A DNA stretch of 55,505 nt from an uncultured Bacteroidota bacterium (GTDB taxonomy: Bacteria; Bacteroidota; Rhodothermia; Rhodothermales; UBA10348), in NCBI GenBank assembly GCA_937876355.1, contig CALFHN010000144.1, forward strand, positions 1 through 55,505, in the 5' to 3' direction. A program made the position numbers and the translations under genes. Below are positions 45,343 through 54,995 of the stretch, one piece after another. Below the pieces are notes generated by a model. The model saw only the letters and a list, made by a program, of their open reading frames with translations. It was not told the origin of the DNA and searched no databases. Numbering within the stretch: position 1 is the stretch's first letter; each line of letters starts with the position of its first letter.

Positions 45343-48195
45343 ATGCTCCTTCGAACATTTTCGGCGTGTCTGATCACCCTATTGTTTCTGGAAATACCTA
45401 CAACCGCCCAGGTTAAACGACCTCTAGAACACGAAGATGTCAACCAATGGATGCGAATTGGATCAACTCGTCTTTCGCAAGATGGCAAGTGGGTAGCATG
45501 GGTCGAAGCCGCCGATCAAGGCGATGGTATCTTAAGAATTTCTTCGGCAGACGGTAAGACCGCCTTTGATATTCCACGTGGTTCATCTCCCCTAATTTCT
45601 GGTGACAATCGCTACGTGTTTTTCAGCATTGTGCCTCAAGCCGATTCCGTTCGCCAGAAAAAAATCGAAAAGGTAAAAGCCAAAGATATGCCCGCCGATA
45701 CGCTTGGCATTTTGGCTCTTCAGACGGGCATCATAAAGAAAATTGCTAATCTGGACTCTTTCAAGGCTCCTGAAGAAAGCGGAGCTTGGATGGCTTACCT
45801 CCTAACAAAGGAAGCCAGCAAGATGAAGGAAGAGCCGAAGGATACTACTGCTGCCGGCAAAACGGCGGTCGAAGAACCTGAGGAAAAAGAGGCGGACGAT
45901 AAAGACGATGAGAAAAAAGACAAAAAGGAAGGCACAACCCTAGTCGTACGGATGCTGGAGAGTGGAGCCGAAGTGCAGTATCGCGATGTTACGTCCTATC
46001 TCTTTTCGAAAAACGGGGATCAGCTGGCATTTTTACGAGAGGACAAAGAAGGACTCAGCGATGGAGCCTTTGTTATTGGCCAGGGAGAAAACAACGAGTT
46101 TCCGTTACTCACTGGAAAAGGCAATTACACCGGTCTGGTCATTTCAGAAGATGGAGGGGAAGCTGCCTTTTTGACCAATACAACAGACTTTGAAGCAGAG
46201 CAACCTTCGTATTCGTTGTATTTTGCACACCTCGGGGCAAAACAGAGTGCGATAATAAAGGCGTCAGAGGGAAGTGATGGTGTTCCAGAGGGATGGTGGG
46301 TCAGCGAAAATGGAACGCCTTCGTTTTCGGACTCGGGAAGTCGTTTATATTTCGGAACGTCCCCAAGACCGGTTCCCGACAAAAAAGACGACGACATCTT
46401 AGAGGATGAGAAAGTAAAAGTGGACATCTGGAACTGGAAAGACCCGTTGCTGCAGCCCATGCAACTAGTACAAGCAGCTAGAGAAAAAAAACGGACCTAC
46501 GACGCTGTTCTCCATCTGGATTCAGGAAAAATCGTTCAGTTGGCGACTGGGGAAATCCCAAGCGTTTCTGTTTCAAACAAAAAAGATGGCTCTGTGGCTC
46601 TGGGTACGACAAACATGAACTACCAGCAAGAAATTTCCTGGGAAAATCCGGGATTCCAAGATGCCTGGATAATCAATGTTGAAACGGGTGAACGTTCTCA
46701 AATCTTGACGGCCGTTCAAGACTTCCCACGTTTGTCACCTGAAGGGAAGTATATCACCTATTGGGATCGGGACAACCGCGTTTGGATAGCCATCAATTCT
46801 AAAACGCTGGCGGTTAGTAGTCTTTCTGATAAAGCGCAATTCCCGATATTTGAAGAAACTCACGACTGGCCTTTTGAACCGGGAAGTTATGGCCAAGCTG
46901 GGTGGACCGAAGGCGATTCTGAATTTGTCTTTTATGACAAATTTGATGTTTTGGCATCCACTCCGGACGGAATAGTGCGCGATGTCACCAAAGGTTATGG
47001 TCGGAAAAACAACATCCGACTTCGCGTGCAAAACCTGGATAGAACAGAGCCCGCCCTGAGTGCGAAGAACGAATGGATGGTTTCCGGCCAAAATATGGAA
47101 AACATGAACGCCGGCTATTTCAGCCTGAACCCTACCAAGGCGAATCTTACCCAGTTGGTTTGGGGGCCAAACATCTACTCCATAAGCCAAAAAGCGGATG
47201 ATGCGGATGTTTTATTGTTCACTAGGAGTAATTTCAAGGAGTTTCCTGACCTTCAAACGACCAATCTGAAGTTCAACAAACCGGTGCGACATAGCAATGC
47301 AAACCCTCAGCAGGCTGATTTTTCCTGGGGCACATCCGAATTAGTCCAATGGACCTCAATCGATGGCGAGCTTCTAAAAGGCATTTTGTACAAGCCAGAT
47401 GGGTTTGATGCCGCGAAGAAGTACCCTATGATGGTTTATTTTTATGAAAAAAATTCCACTGGCTTAAATCGTTATGTGGCTCCAAGCGCTGGAGGCTCCA
47501 GCATTAATTATTCGTTCTATGTAAGCCGGGGATACTTGCTATTTGTGCCTGACATCCCTTATAAGATTGGATACCCAGGAGAAAGCGCAATGAATGCGGT
47601 TATGCCGGGAATCACGAATCTTATTGATGCTGGATTTGTCGATCGGGACAAGGTAGGGGTGCAAGGGCACAGTTGGGGTGGTTACCAAATCGCGTATATG
47701 GTGACCCAAACCAACTTATTTGCGGCTGCCGAAGCCGGCGCTCCGGTGGTAAATATGACGTCCGCTTACGGAGGAATTCGATGGGCATCAGGTATGAGTA
47801 GGGCATTCCAATATGAGCGTACACAAAGCCGCATCGGCGGAACGTTATGGAACGCTCAGCAGCGCTACATCCACAACTCCCCGTTATTTCAGGCGGACAA
47901 GGTTCAAACCCCACTACTTATGATGCATAACGATGATGATGGCGCGGTGCCATGGTATCAGGGCATCGAGTATTTTTCTGCTCTGCGCCGATTGCAGAAG
48001 CCGGTTTGGATGTTCAACTACAATGGCGCGGGCCACGGATTGTCAGATCTGGTTGATCGGCGCGACTGGACCATTCGCATGCAACAGTTCTTCGATCACT
48101 ATCTCAAGGATGCTCCTCAACCAGTTTGGCTAAAAAGCGGCGTACCTGCTGTCAAAAAGGGCCAAACTTTGGGCTTAGAACTCGTAGACAACTAA
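45343..48195 (+). CDS. Exported S9-family (prolyl oligopeptidase/DPP-like) peptidase
   Basis: 950 aa with a signal peptide ending TTAQ. The first 600 residues are a WD/propeller-like domain with a Lys/Glu/Asp-rich insert (about 165-195). The alpha/beta-hydrolase domain begins near 660; catalytic Ser777 is in GHSWGGY, the acid in HNDDDGAVPWYQG (about 862-874) and His898 in GAGHGL. Cleaves short peptides, commonly after Pro or Ala, in the periplasm. The aminotransferase gene begins just five bases after the stop, suggesting co-transcription. Confidence 0.92.
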   Translation: MLLRTFSACLITLLFLEIPTTAQVKRPLEHEDVNQWMRIGSTRLSQDGKWVAWVEAADQGDGILRISSADGKTAFDIPRGSSPLISGDNRYVFFSIVPQADSVRQKKIEKVKAKDMPADTLGILALQTGIIKKIANLDSFKAPEESGAWMAYLLTKEASKMKEEPKDTTAAGKTAVEEPEEKEADDKDDEKKDKKEGTTLVVRMLESGAEVQYRDVTSYLFSKNGDQLAFLREDKEGLSDGAFVIGQGENNEFPLLTGKGNYTGLVISEDGGEAAFLTNTTDFEAEQPSYSLYFAHLGAKQSAIIKASEGSDGVPEGWWVSENGTPSFSDSGSRLYFGTSPRPVPDKKDDDILEDEKVKVDIWNWKDPLLQPMQLVQAAREKKRTYDAVLHLDSGKIVQLATGEIPSVSVSNKKDGSVALGTTNMNYQQEISWENPGFQDAWIINVETGERSQILTAVQDFPRLSPEGKYITYWDRDNRVWIAINSKTLAVSSLSDKAQFPIFEETHDWPFEPGSYGQAGWTEGDSEFVFYDKFDVLASTPDGIVRDVTKGYGRKNNIRLRVQNLDRTEPALSAKNEWMVSGQNMENMNAGYFSLNPTKANLTQLVWGPNIYSISQKADDADVLLFTRSNFKEFPDLQTTNLKFNKPVRHSNANPQQADFSWGTSELVQWTSIDGELLKGILYKPDGFDAAKKYPMMVYFYEKNSTGLNRYVAPSAGGSSINYSFYVSRGYLLFVPDIPYKIGYPGESAMNAVMPGITNLIDAGFVDRDKVGVQGHSWGGYQIAYMVTQTNLFAAAEAGAPVVNMTSAYGGIRWASGMSRAFQYERTQSRIGGTLWNAQQRYIHNSPLFQADKVQTPLLMMHNDDDGAVPWYQGIEYFSALRRLQKPVWMFNYNGAGHGLSDLVDRRDWTIRMQQFFDHYLKDAPQPVWLKSGVPAVKKGQTLGLELVDN

Positions 48196-48200
48196 GTTTT

Positions 48201-49520
48201 ATGGCCAATCGCCGAACTTTTTTAAAGCAGTCAGCCATGGCTCTGCCAGGGCTGACTGCGTTTGGACGAACTCATTCGCTTGAAAACATCTCGCCCAATA
48301 GCGACAATTCTTCGAGTGTCGCGCCGCTAAGCGGCCTGTCGCGATTGCCATCTTTCCACCTAGGCGATGAAACATACTGGGATGCCGTCCGGCAACTATA
48401 CGCTCTTTCTAATAGCCGTATTTATATGAATACCGGAGGACTGGGGCCCGTTTCATTTCCAGTGCTCGAACGTTTCAGGGAATTAACTACAGATCTTCAA
48501 ACAAGGTCTGAAACGGGCCACCAACATATTGAAAACGCCCGTATTCCTGTGTCGAAGTTTGTGGGTGCAAAGCCGGAAGAAATTGCTTTCACCCGCAACG
48601 CTACGGAAGGCAATGCAACAATTGCTTCTGGTATGCGCCTCAAGGCTGGCGACGAAATAATCATCGATGCCAGTGCCCATCCGGGCGGGGCCATTCCCTG
48701 GCTCAATCAATTGAAGGCTCGGGGAATCGTCATAAAAACGTTTGAACCCAATGCAGAGACCAGTTCAGAGATCCTAAATCGTATTTCTAGCCTTATATCT
48801 CCTAGGACACGGGTCATTGGAGTTAGCCACATCACTGCTCCGACTGGTATTTTACTTCCGGTAAAACAAATTGCGGAGCTGGCCCATTCTAAAGATTGCT
48901 GGTTCCATATCGATGGCGCTCAATCCTTGGGCATGCTGCCCATTAACCTAAGAGAAATCGGTTGTGATTCGTTTGCATCCAGCGGCCACAAGTGGCTTGG
49001 GGCCATGCATGGGACAGGCATTTTATTCATTCGGGAAGACCGCTTAGGCGACATATTGCCAACCGAAATCGGGGCCTATTCTGACGCTGAATACAGCCTT
49101 CCGTCAACATTTGAATATATCCCGACCGCTAGGCGCCACGAAAGTGGGACCCGAAATGCTCCACTGGTAAACTCTGTCCAAAATGCGTGCTCATTCCTGG
49201 AAAACATTGGACTGCAACGTATTAGAGAACGGGGCCTTGAGCTAACTGGTGAACTGAGAAAAGGTCTGGAACGTATATCGAACATAGAAATCCTTACCCC
49301 AAAACAAAACGATATTCGAGCATCGATGTTAACTTTTCGAAGTTCAAAAATGACGTTTAGTGACCTTAATCGAAGGCTCACGTCCGAACATCAATTGCGC
49401 CTACGCATCGTTACAGAACAAGATTTAAATGCCATCAGAGTCTCCCTCCATATTTTTAACACAATGGAACAAGTAGAGACGGTTGTCAATGCCGTTGGGG
49501 AGGTGCTGGCCAACCCTTGA
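48201..49520 (+). CDS. Tat-exported class V aminotransferase (PLP enzyme)
   Basis: 439 aa from ATG 48201; the frame upstream overlaps the peptidase gene. Twin-arginine signal NRRTFLKQSA followed by a short hydrophobic run, so the protein would cross the membrane already folded with its cofactor. Class V fold: FTRNATEGNATIASG, ISHITAPTGILLPVKQI, HIDGAQSLGMLPI and the PLP lysine in SSGHKWLGAMHGTG. Similar proteins are annotated as isopenicillin epimerase-like or cysteine desulfurase-like. The reaction is unknown; the neighbouring peptidase suggests amino acid or peptide handling outside the cytoplasm. Confidence 0.88.
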   Translation: MANRRTFLKQSAMALPGLTAFGRTHSLENISPNSDNSSSVAPLSGLSRLPSFHLGDETYWDAVRQLYALSNSRIYMNTGGLGPVSFPVLERFRELTTDLQTRSETGHQHIENARIPVSKFVGAKPEEIAFTRNATEGNATIASGMRLKAGDEIIIDASAHPGGAIPWLNQLKARGIVIKTFEPNAETSSEILNRISSLISPRTRVIGVSHITAPTGILLPVKQIAELAHSKDCWFHIDGAQSLGMLPINLREIGCDSFASSGHKWLGAMHGTGILFIREDRLGDILPTEIGAYSDAEYSLPSTFEYIPTARRHESGTRNAPLVNSVQNACSFLENIGLQRIRERGLELTGELRKGLERISNIEILTPKQNDIRASMLTFRSSKMTFSDLNRRLTSEHQLRLRIVTEQDLNAIRVSLHIFNTMEQVETVVNAVGEVLANP

Positions 49521-49544
49521 GTGAGTAAACTCAATTCAATCCCG

Positions 49545-50339
49545 CTAATCGACGATGAATTGAAGCCCATCGTAGGCAGGTGCCATTCGGGCAGGCATTC
49601 TTGCTTCAATTTCTGCATGCATCAGATCGTGTGCAATATGGGTAAACCACGTTTGTTTGGCTCCTATTTCTGTAGCGACGGAAATGGATTGTTCGATCGT
49701 CAAATGCATTGGGTGAGGTTTATCGCGCAGTCCGTCCAAAACCAAAACATCCAATCCTTTTAGTAATGGTATGCTTGAAAATGGTACTTCACTGACGTCC
49801 GTCAAGTAGGCAAAATTGCCGATTCTATAACCTAGAATCTCCAGCGAACCATGAACTATTGGTATCGGAATGACTGCGACTGAAGCCGTACCCGAGCGGC
49901 TCTGAACAACAAAAGGACCATGAACTTCTGCTAATTCAAGTTTGGGCACTCCGGGATAATTCCCATCCCTGAAAATATAAGCGAACATCTCCTCCATGAT
50001 ATCTGTGGTACTCTTCAGTGCATAACATGGAATAGATGCACGATTGTAAAACATAAACGGCCGCAAGTCATCCAGTCCGGCAACATGATCAAAATGGTGA
50101 TGGGTAATCAGAGCAGCGTCTACTTCCTTTATTCCGTTTTTAATTGCCTGGCCTCGGAAATCAGGTCCGACGTCGATCACCAAGTGGATGTCGCCTACTT
50201 CGATGTAACAAGAACAACGCAGCCTCTTATCTTTCAAATCGGTTGAAATACACGTAGGACACGTGCAGCCAATAACCGGCACGCCTGTTGACGTTCCGGT
50301 ACCCATCAATGTCACCTTAAGCTGGGACGAATCAATCAC
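49545..50339 (-). CDS. PhnP-like metallo-beta-lactamase-fold hydrolase
   Basis: 264 aa from GTG 50339, eight bases overlapping the upstream small gene. Metal motifs are complete: GTGTSTGVPVIGCTCPTC, THHHFDHVAGLDDLRPF (HxHxDH), and later VHGSLEILGYRIGNFAYLTDVSEVP and HTGHD-like FTHIAHD. The CTCPTC pair near residue 25 is common in this branch. Members such as PhnP cleave cyclic phosphodiesters. Cytoplasmic. Coupled to the 96-aa gene before it. Confidence 0.88.
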   Translation of the reverse strand: MIDSSQLKVTLMGTGTSTGVPVIGCTCPTCISTDLKDKRLRCSCYIEVGDIHLVIDVGPDFRGQAIKNGIKEVDAALITHHHFDHVAGLDDLRPFMFYNRASIPCYALKSTTDIMEEMFAYIFRDGNYPGVPKLELAEVHGPFVVQSRSGTASVAVIPIPIVHGSLEILGYRIGNFAYLTDVSEVPFSSIPLLKGLDVLVLDGLRDKPHPMHLTIEQSISVATEIGAKQTWFTHIAHDLMHAEIEARMPARMAPAYDGLQFIVD

Positions 50340-50622
50340 CTTCTTCAGCCTGGATATCCACTACGGCATTTCTAGCCCAAGCATCCTCTAGTGCTTGCCT
50401 CACTACCGGTCGGAGGTAAATGGAGTCGATGGCCATTGTTTTTAAAGTGTCTGCTAATACAGCAAGATGAACCTCGGGAGGATGTACTCGGTTCAGCATC
50501 AAAAACTCTTCTTCATTTCGAATGCAGAATCCCCCTCGAAAATTTCCTTTTTCGCGACGAACCCGTAGCCCTAGTTGCTCCACGGCTGCTTCTAATTCTG
50601 TTATGATCTGGCCGATCTTCAT
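50332..50622 (-). CDS. Small conserved hypothetical protein
   Basis: 96 aa, ATG 50622. Helix-sheet sequence with KGNFRGGFCIRNEEEFLMLNR in the middle and two helices at the end (LAVLADTLKTMAID, RPVVRQALEDAWAR). No signal peptide. Its end overlaps the PhnP-like gene by eight bases, so the two are probably translated together. Not assigned to a family. Confidence 0.7.
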   Translation of the reverse strand: MKIGQIITELEAAVEQLGLRVRREKGNFRGGFCIRNEEEFLMLNRVHPPEVHLAVLADTLKTMAIDSIYLRPVVRQALEDAWARNAVVDIQAEEGD

Positions 50623-50631
50623 ATAAAAATG

Positions 50632-51360
50632 CTAAAAAGACATCCCAAGTCGGAAAGCATGATGTTTTCCAATAAAGTCGAACGAGTCTCCAGTGAGTTG
50701 ACCCAAATCGGAATACCACTTCTGCCATCGATAGCTATATCCAAGACTGATCCCAAATTTATCAGTTAATAACGCCGAAATCCAATCTACATCAATTTCC
50801 ATGATGGCGGATGTGTCGGTATCAAAGCCAAACGAACGAGTAGCAATACCGTAGTAGGCCAATCCCTTCGCTGATAGAATGCCTCGAAAGACTGGGGCCG
50901 ACGCACCAACGCCCGTGCCCGCAGCCACGACGGTGTATTCAAATGCATCCACTTCCACCGAGCCTTGAGTGCGCTGGATACGACGATAGTCACTCTGGAG
51001 CCCTATCGGAAAGAAGAAGTCGACTTTACTGTCTTTTTTCCCTGTAAAAGGTCGAAATGGAATCCAACCCGACATTGAAAAGTCAGTCAACGCCAGCTTG
51101 TCTTTGCTTCCAATCGTTTGAGCCCCGCGAACGTAGGTCAGCATCAGTGGATGCCGGTTGTAATACACGCCATATGCCAACCCGTCGAATGCGAATTCGA
51201 TTTCGGATGGAGCGGTCCCATCAAATCGGAAATCCATTGCAACGAGCGTAATTCCAGCAGCATTGGATGCCACTGCCTTTTCGCCATACGAAACCTGAGC
51301 ACCGGCGGGGGAAACAAGTACAAACCAAAAGGCACTAACTAGCAGGCTTCGCATCCACAT
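50632..51360 (-). CDS. Outer-membrane beta-barrel protein, small
   Basis: 242 aa with signal peptide ending AGAQ. Alternating strands through the mature part (FDGLAYGVYYNRHPLMLTYVRG, ISLGYSYRWQKWYSDLG) and a C-terminal HHAFRLGMSF with terminal Phe, the usual barrel ending. Ten bases upstream of the small hypothetical gene start, same direction, so perhaps one transcript. Function unknown. Confidence 0.7.
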   Translation of the reverse strand: MWMRSLLVSAFWFVLVSPAGAQVSYGEKAVASNAAGITLVAMDFRFDGTAPSEIEFAFDGLAYGVYYNRHPLMLTYVRGAQTIGSKDKLALTDFSMSGWIPFRPFTGKKDSKVDFFFPIGLQSDYRRIQRTQGSVEVDAFEYTVVAAGTGVGASAPVFRGILSAKGLAYYGIATRSFGFDTDTSAIMEIDVDWISALLTDKFGISLGYSYRWQKWYSDLGQLTGDSFDFIGKHHAFRLGMSF

Positions 51361-51456
51361 ATTCGTATTCGTATTCGCTTTTGTGATCTAGAAACAATAT
51401 TCGTAATGCAAAGATATTACAAGGCGGTTATTACCACCTCACTCTGATGTTACCTC

Positions 51457-54408
51457 TTAGTCCGTTTTTGGAGTTGGTTCAACCGGCGGAATCGTTTCTT
51501 CATCTTTTTTGGGAGAACTAGATTTAGCTAGTGCCGCTTGCGAAAAATCATATTTTTCCAACCGATGACGGCTAGGCGCCGACGCTGGTTGGGCTGAATC
51601 ACTAGTTTCTTTCTTGGCCGGTTTTGCTGCCGCTTTCACAACTTTTTTCGCAGGACTCGCTTTTGACCGTTTCGCTGTTGCTACTTCAGCTTTTTGCGGC
51701 TTCGCGACTGGTTTTGAAGAGGTCTCTTCAACTTCCAATAAGCTTAACTGTGAAGTCTCCGGGACAACCGCAGTTTTTGCCGGTGAAGATTTAGAGGTAG
51801 CCGCAGAAGCTGGTTTTTTTGGTGTTGCCTTACGCGCTTTCGGTTTGGCAGTCTTGCTTGGGCTTGCCGTTTTTTCGTCAAGACGGGCAGCTTTGGGTCC
51901 CGTAACACCAACTTCCACGTCCTTCTCTACCACTGGTGGGCGAGTCTCTGGAGATTCAGATTTTTTTTGTTTTGCCCTTTCATTGAATACGATCCGTTTG
52001 CTCAGATCTCGACCCTTCTTTTCTTGTCCCGGCCCTTCAGTTGAATCAGTCGTTTGGCTTTTTTCAACTGGATTGGACCTACTTGGAGAAACGAAATCAT
52101 CATTCCGATCAGTTTGACTCCTCCGACCCGATCCACGATTTCCAGTATCGCGACCTCGAGAATCGCCTTCACGCTCTTCGCGATCAACAGACGGCCTGCC
52201 TCGCTCGCTACGCCCCTCAGAACCGCGTCCACGTTCATCATGAGTTCGGGAATCCCGACCTTGAGAGTCTCTGGAGCCGATATCGCTCCTTTGGTCATCG
52301 CGCCTTTGGTCATCACGCCTTTGGTCATCGCGACTAGATGAATTCCGATTTCTATCGTCTCTATGTCGCGAATCTACTTCATTCGATTCAGGCTTTTGGG
52401 CATCTCGTCGGCGAGAATCAGTAGCTCGTACATCTTTCTTTTCTCTTTCCTGACTCCTCGAATCTTTCCTATCCGTTTGTTGATTGGATGAATCACTATG
52501 GCGGTTATCCCTGCGACCTTGATTGTTGTGAGCGGCCGGTGGACCAGCAGAAATCGGCTTGTCTGGTCCCTTTATCACTTCAGGTTTCTGAACTGGTTTA
52601 GGAACAAATTTTTCCTTTGGTAAGGAGGTAATGTCCTTATTGGTTTTCTTCTCTAAGAACCGGAATGACATCGGGTCTATAACGGATTGTTCGGTAATTT
52701 CTACACGAACTCCGTATTTGAAAAACCACTTCATCGACTGCGTAAACAACCCACCTTGGAAATAGGCCGCGGCAAAAGGATGTAGAATTAAAACGACCTT
52801 ACCTGACTGCCCCGAAGCTTTAAACTTTTCGAACCATGTTTCAATCTCGTTCTTAAACTCCTCTGGAGTATGAGTGAGAGCAAATTCTCTCGAAGAAGAT
52901 GAAATAGGTGCGCGTTCATTCCAGTTTTTGGGAGTGGCTTCAGTGCCCTCAGGAAGCGAAAACGTTTTTGTAATGCTCGGCCGCAAACGTTGTCTTGTGA
53001 TCTGGATTAGTCCAAAATCACTCATCGTCAGGACCTTCGTTACCGCTCGATCCTTTCTGAATTCCGTTTTGAGGGTCTCATACACTTTTCGGCGGTTACG
53101 TTCGTTGCGCATGTCAATAAAATCGACCACAATAATGCCTCCCAGGTCGCGCAGGCGCACCTGTTTGGCTAATATTTTCGCAGCTTCGACGTTTACCCTC
53201 AGGGAGTTTTCCTCTTGCGACAGGCCTCGTCCTGCGCGCCCAGAGTTTACGTCAATGACATGCATGGCTTCCGTTGTTTCAATAAACAAATAGCCACCAG
53301 AAAGTAGATTTACCCGACTTTCAAAAGCCTCTTCAACCGCTTGAGCGATACCAGCTTTGTCGAAAATAGATTCTGGACCCTCATGAAATTTAACATCTAC
53401 AACCATGTCCGGCGCAATAGCCTGAACGTATCCTTTAATGTTGCGATACAGCCTCTGGTCGTCCAAAACGATATGGTCGTAGTCTTCAGTAAACAGATCT
53501 CGCATTATTGACGAAACCATGTTTACATCTTCATGGACCACAACAGGTGCTTTAGGCCCTAGAAGAAGGTTTTCTTCTAGTTTTTTCCACTTCTCGATCA
53601 ATAGATTTAGGTCGGTATCTAATGCTTTTGCGCTACGACCATCCGCAACGGTTCGAACAATCACCCCAAATCCTTCAGGCAGCAAACTTCTTGCAAGAGC
53701 CCTGAGGCGACGACGTTCCTTAAAGGACAGAATTTTCTTCGAAACGGCTACGTAATTGGCCATAGGCACTAATACCAAGAACCGACCTGCGAGGGAAATA
53801 TCTGTGGTTATGCGACTCCCTTTATTAGCAATCGGCTCTTTGCTGATCTTGACAAGAATCAGCTGATCTTTCTTTAAGATGGTCGTGGGGTCCACATAGG
53901 GAGCTTCTTCACGATCGTCGCGAGAATGTCCACGGCCATCATGGCTTCCATGCTGACGCTGCTGAGCAGATTTTCGTTTGTCTCGGCTACCCGCGTCTGC
54001 TAAATGATGATGCTCACCGCCTTCATCATTATTGTCACTATCGTCATCGCTACGATTTGCGTGATGATCAACGGATCCACCAGGGTGGCGTCGTTTTTTC
54101 CGGATAGGACGGGTTGTGTAATCGGCCTTAAATTTGCCAATGACCGGAGTGTCAGACTGGGCATATGACAACCAGTCTTCGACATTTTCAATCAGATCAG
54201 TAAAGTGGAGAAAAGCATCTTGCTTTTGTCCAATATCTACGAACGCGGCTTGAATGCTCGGCATAATCCGCCGAATTCTACCCAGGAAGATATTCCCGAT
54301 TGTGCGTTCGTGTTCCTGATTCTCAATGAAGAGCTCAGCAAGTTCGCCATTTTCTGTAATGGCGATTCGGGTTTGCTTCCCTTTGTTAACAATAATTTCT
54401 TTCGACAT
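51457..54408 (-). CDS. rng: RNase E/G-family endoribonuclease with long disordered tail
   Basis: 983 aa. Residues 1-80 and 173-225 form the S1 domain, split by a charged His/Asp/Arg-rich insert at about 92-172. The catalytic domain has Asp386 (HVIDVNSG) and Asp429 (IIVVDFIDM), spaced 43 residues apart as in E. coli RNase E. After TRQRLRPSI the expected zinc-link CPxCxG is absent, and the whole protein seems to contain no Cys. Residues about 610-983 are low complexity: an R-D-D-Q repeat region, then Lys/Ala/Pro-rich sequence. Processes rRNA and mRNA 5'-monophosphate ends in the cytoplasm; the tail may bind RNA or partners. The upstream leader is about 580 bases long. Confidence 0.92.
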   Translation of the reverse strand: MSKEIIVNKGKQTRIAITENGELAELFIENQEHERTIGNIFLGRIRRIMPSIQAAFVDIGQKQDAFLHFTDLIENVEDWLSYAQSDTPVIGKFKADYTTRPIRKKRRHPGGSVDHHANRSDDDSDNNDEGGEHHHLADAGSRDKRKSAQQRQHGSHDGRGHSRDDREEAPYVDPTTILKKDQLILVKISKEPIANKGSRITTDISLAGRFLVLVPMANYVAVSKKILSFKERRRLRALARSLLPEGFGVIVRTVADGRSAKALDTDLNLLIEKWKKLEENLLLGPKAPVVVHEDVNMVSSIMRDLFTEDYDHIVLDDQRLYRNIKGYVQAIAPDMVVDVKFHEGPESIFDKAGIAQAVEEAFESRVNLLSGGYLFIETTEAMHVIDVNSGRAGRGLSQEENSLRVNVEAAKILAKQVRLRDLGGIIVVDFIDMRNERNRRKVYETLKTEFRKDRAVTKVLTMSDFGLIQITRQRLRPSITKTFSLPEGTEATPKNWNERAPISSSSREFALTHTPEEFKNEIETWFEKFKASGQSGKVVLILHPFAAAYFQGGLFTQSMKWFFKYGVRVEITEQSVIDPMSFRFLEKKTNKDITSLPKEKFVPKPVQKPEVIKGPDKPISAGPPAAHNNQGRRDNRHSDSSNQQTDRKDSRSQEREKKDVRATDSRRRDAQKPESNEVDSRHRDDRNRNSSSRDDQRRDDQRRDDQRSDIGSRDSQGRDSRTHDERGRGSEGRSERGRPSVDREEREGDSRGRDTGNRGSGRRSQTDRNDDFVSPSRSNPVEKSQTTDSTEGPGQEKKGRDLSKRIVFNERAKQKKSESPETRPPVVEKDVEVGVTGPKAARLDEKTASPSKTAKPKARKATPKKPASAATSKSSPAKTAVVPETSQLSLLEVEETSSKPVAKPQKAEVATAKRSKASPAKKVVKAAAKPAKKETSDSAQPASAPSRHRLEKYDFSQAALAKSSSPKKDEETIPPVEPTPKTD

Positions 54409-54995
54409 AAACGATTGTCGGACAAGAACAACCCGTCGTCTGAATGCTCAGAACGGAAAGGAGTATAACCATGCGGGGGCGGACCAAAACCGATATGGTG
54501 GTCGAACCCAATTTGGAGGTCAGTGCCGTAAAAACGGCTGAAAACCAATTGCTGATTATGAGATGGAAGCGTAGGACAAATCAAAATCAACGCTTCTGCA
54601 AATCTTTCCGGCGGCGCACTTCTGAAGAAGGCCGTCCTTAAATACGTAATAAACTGTGAAAAGATGGAACTCACATATTGCACACCGAATCCGGATAGTG
54701 CTCTGTGATTCCTGTTCTCCGTTCGACCCAAATTATTGCCCACGCCCAGCCACATAAGAATCAGATTGACGGATTCTAGCGTCTTACTGTTTGACTGTGA
54801 ACGTGAAGTACTGTACATCAATGGGTGATCAGCATTGTGCCGAACGGAAGTGATTACTGAACCAGAAATTCTGAGTCCAGATTTTAATATCTCTTTGGTT
54901 ATTCTCCTATGGACTCTAAATGATCCCTAACGACATATATTACAACTTCAAAATGCCGATCTTTTTTTGTTGTTATTGATTTTTATTTTGCGCAA
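54409..54995. other. Long intergenic region between RNase E/G and citrate synthase genes
   Basis: About 590 bases with divergent promoters. On the RNase side it contains a small hairpin (GCCGT/ACGGC, loop AAAA, 54525-54538), and an open minus frame with no coding character. E. coli rne is autoregulated through its own long leader, so a leader role is possible but unproven. The segment before citrate synthase (54930-54990) is T-rich, promoter-like. Confidence 0.4.

Noticed and set aside
49522-49552. CAATTCA/TGAATTG inverted repeat between convergent genes
   Set aside because: Large loop, no U-run, overlaps the end of the PhnP-like gene; too weak to call a terminator.
51361-51378. Three copies of ATTCGT
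   Set aside because: Very short microsatellite in an intergenic leader; nothing else supports a function.
52002-52341. Open plus and minus frames inside the RNase tail
   Set aside because: They follow from the repetitive Arg/Asp/Gln codons of the tail and have no own start context.
54496-54510. GGTTCGACCACC on the minus strand, like a tRNA T-loop
   Set aside because: No acceptor, D or anticodon stem can be built around it.
54237-54821. 194-codon open minus frame upstream of and overlapping the RNase E/G start
   Set aside because: It overlaps the RNase N-terminus in another frame, shows no family motif and has the composition of antisense/non-coding sequence.
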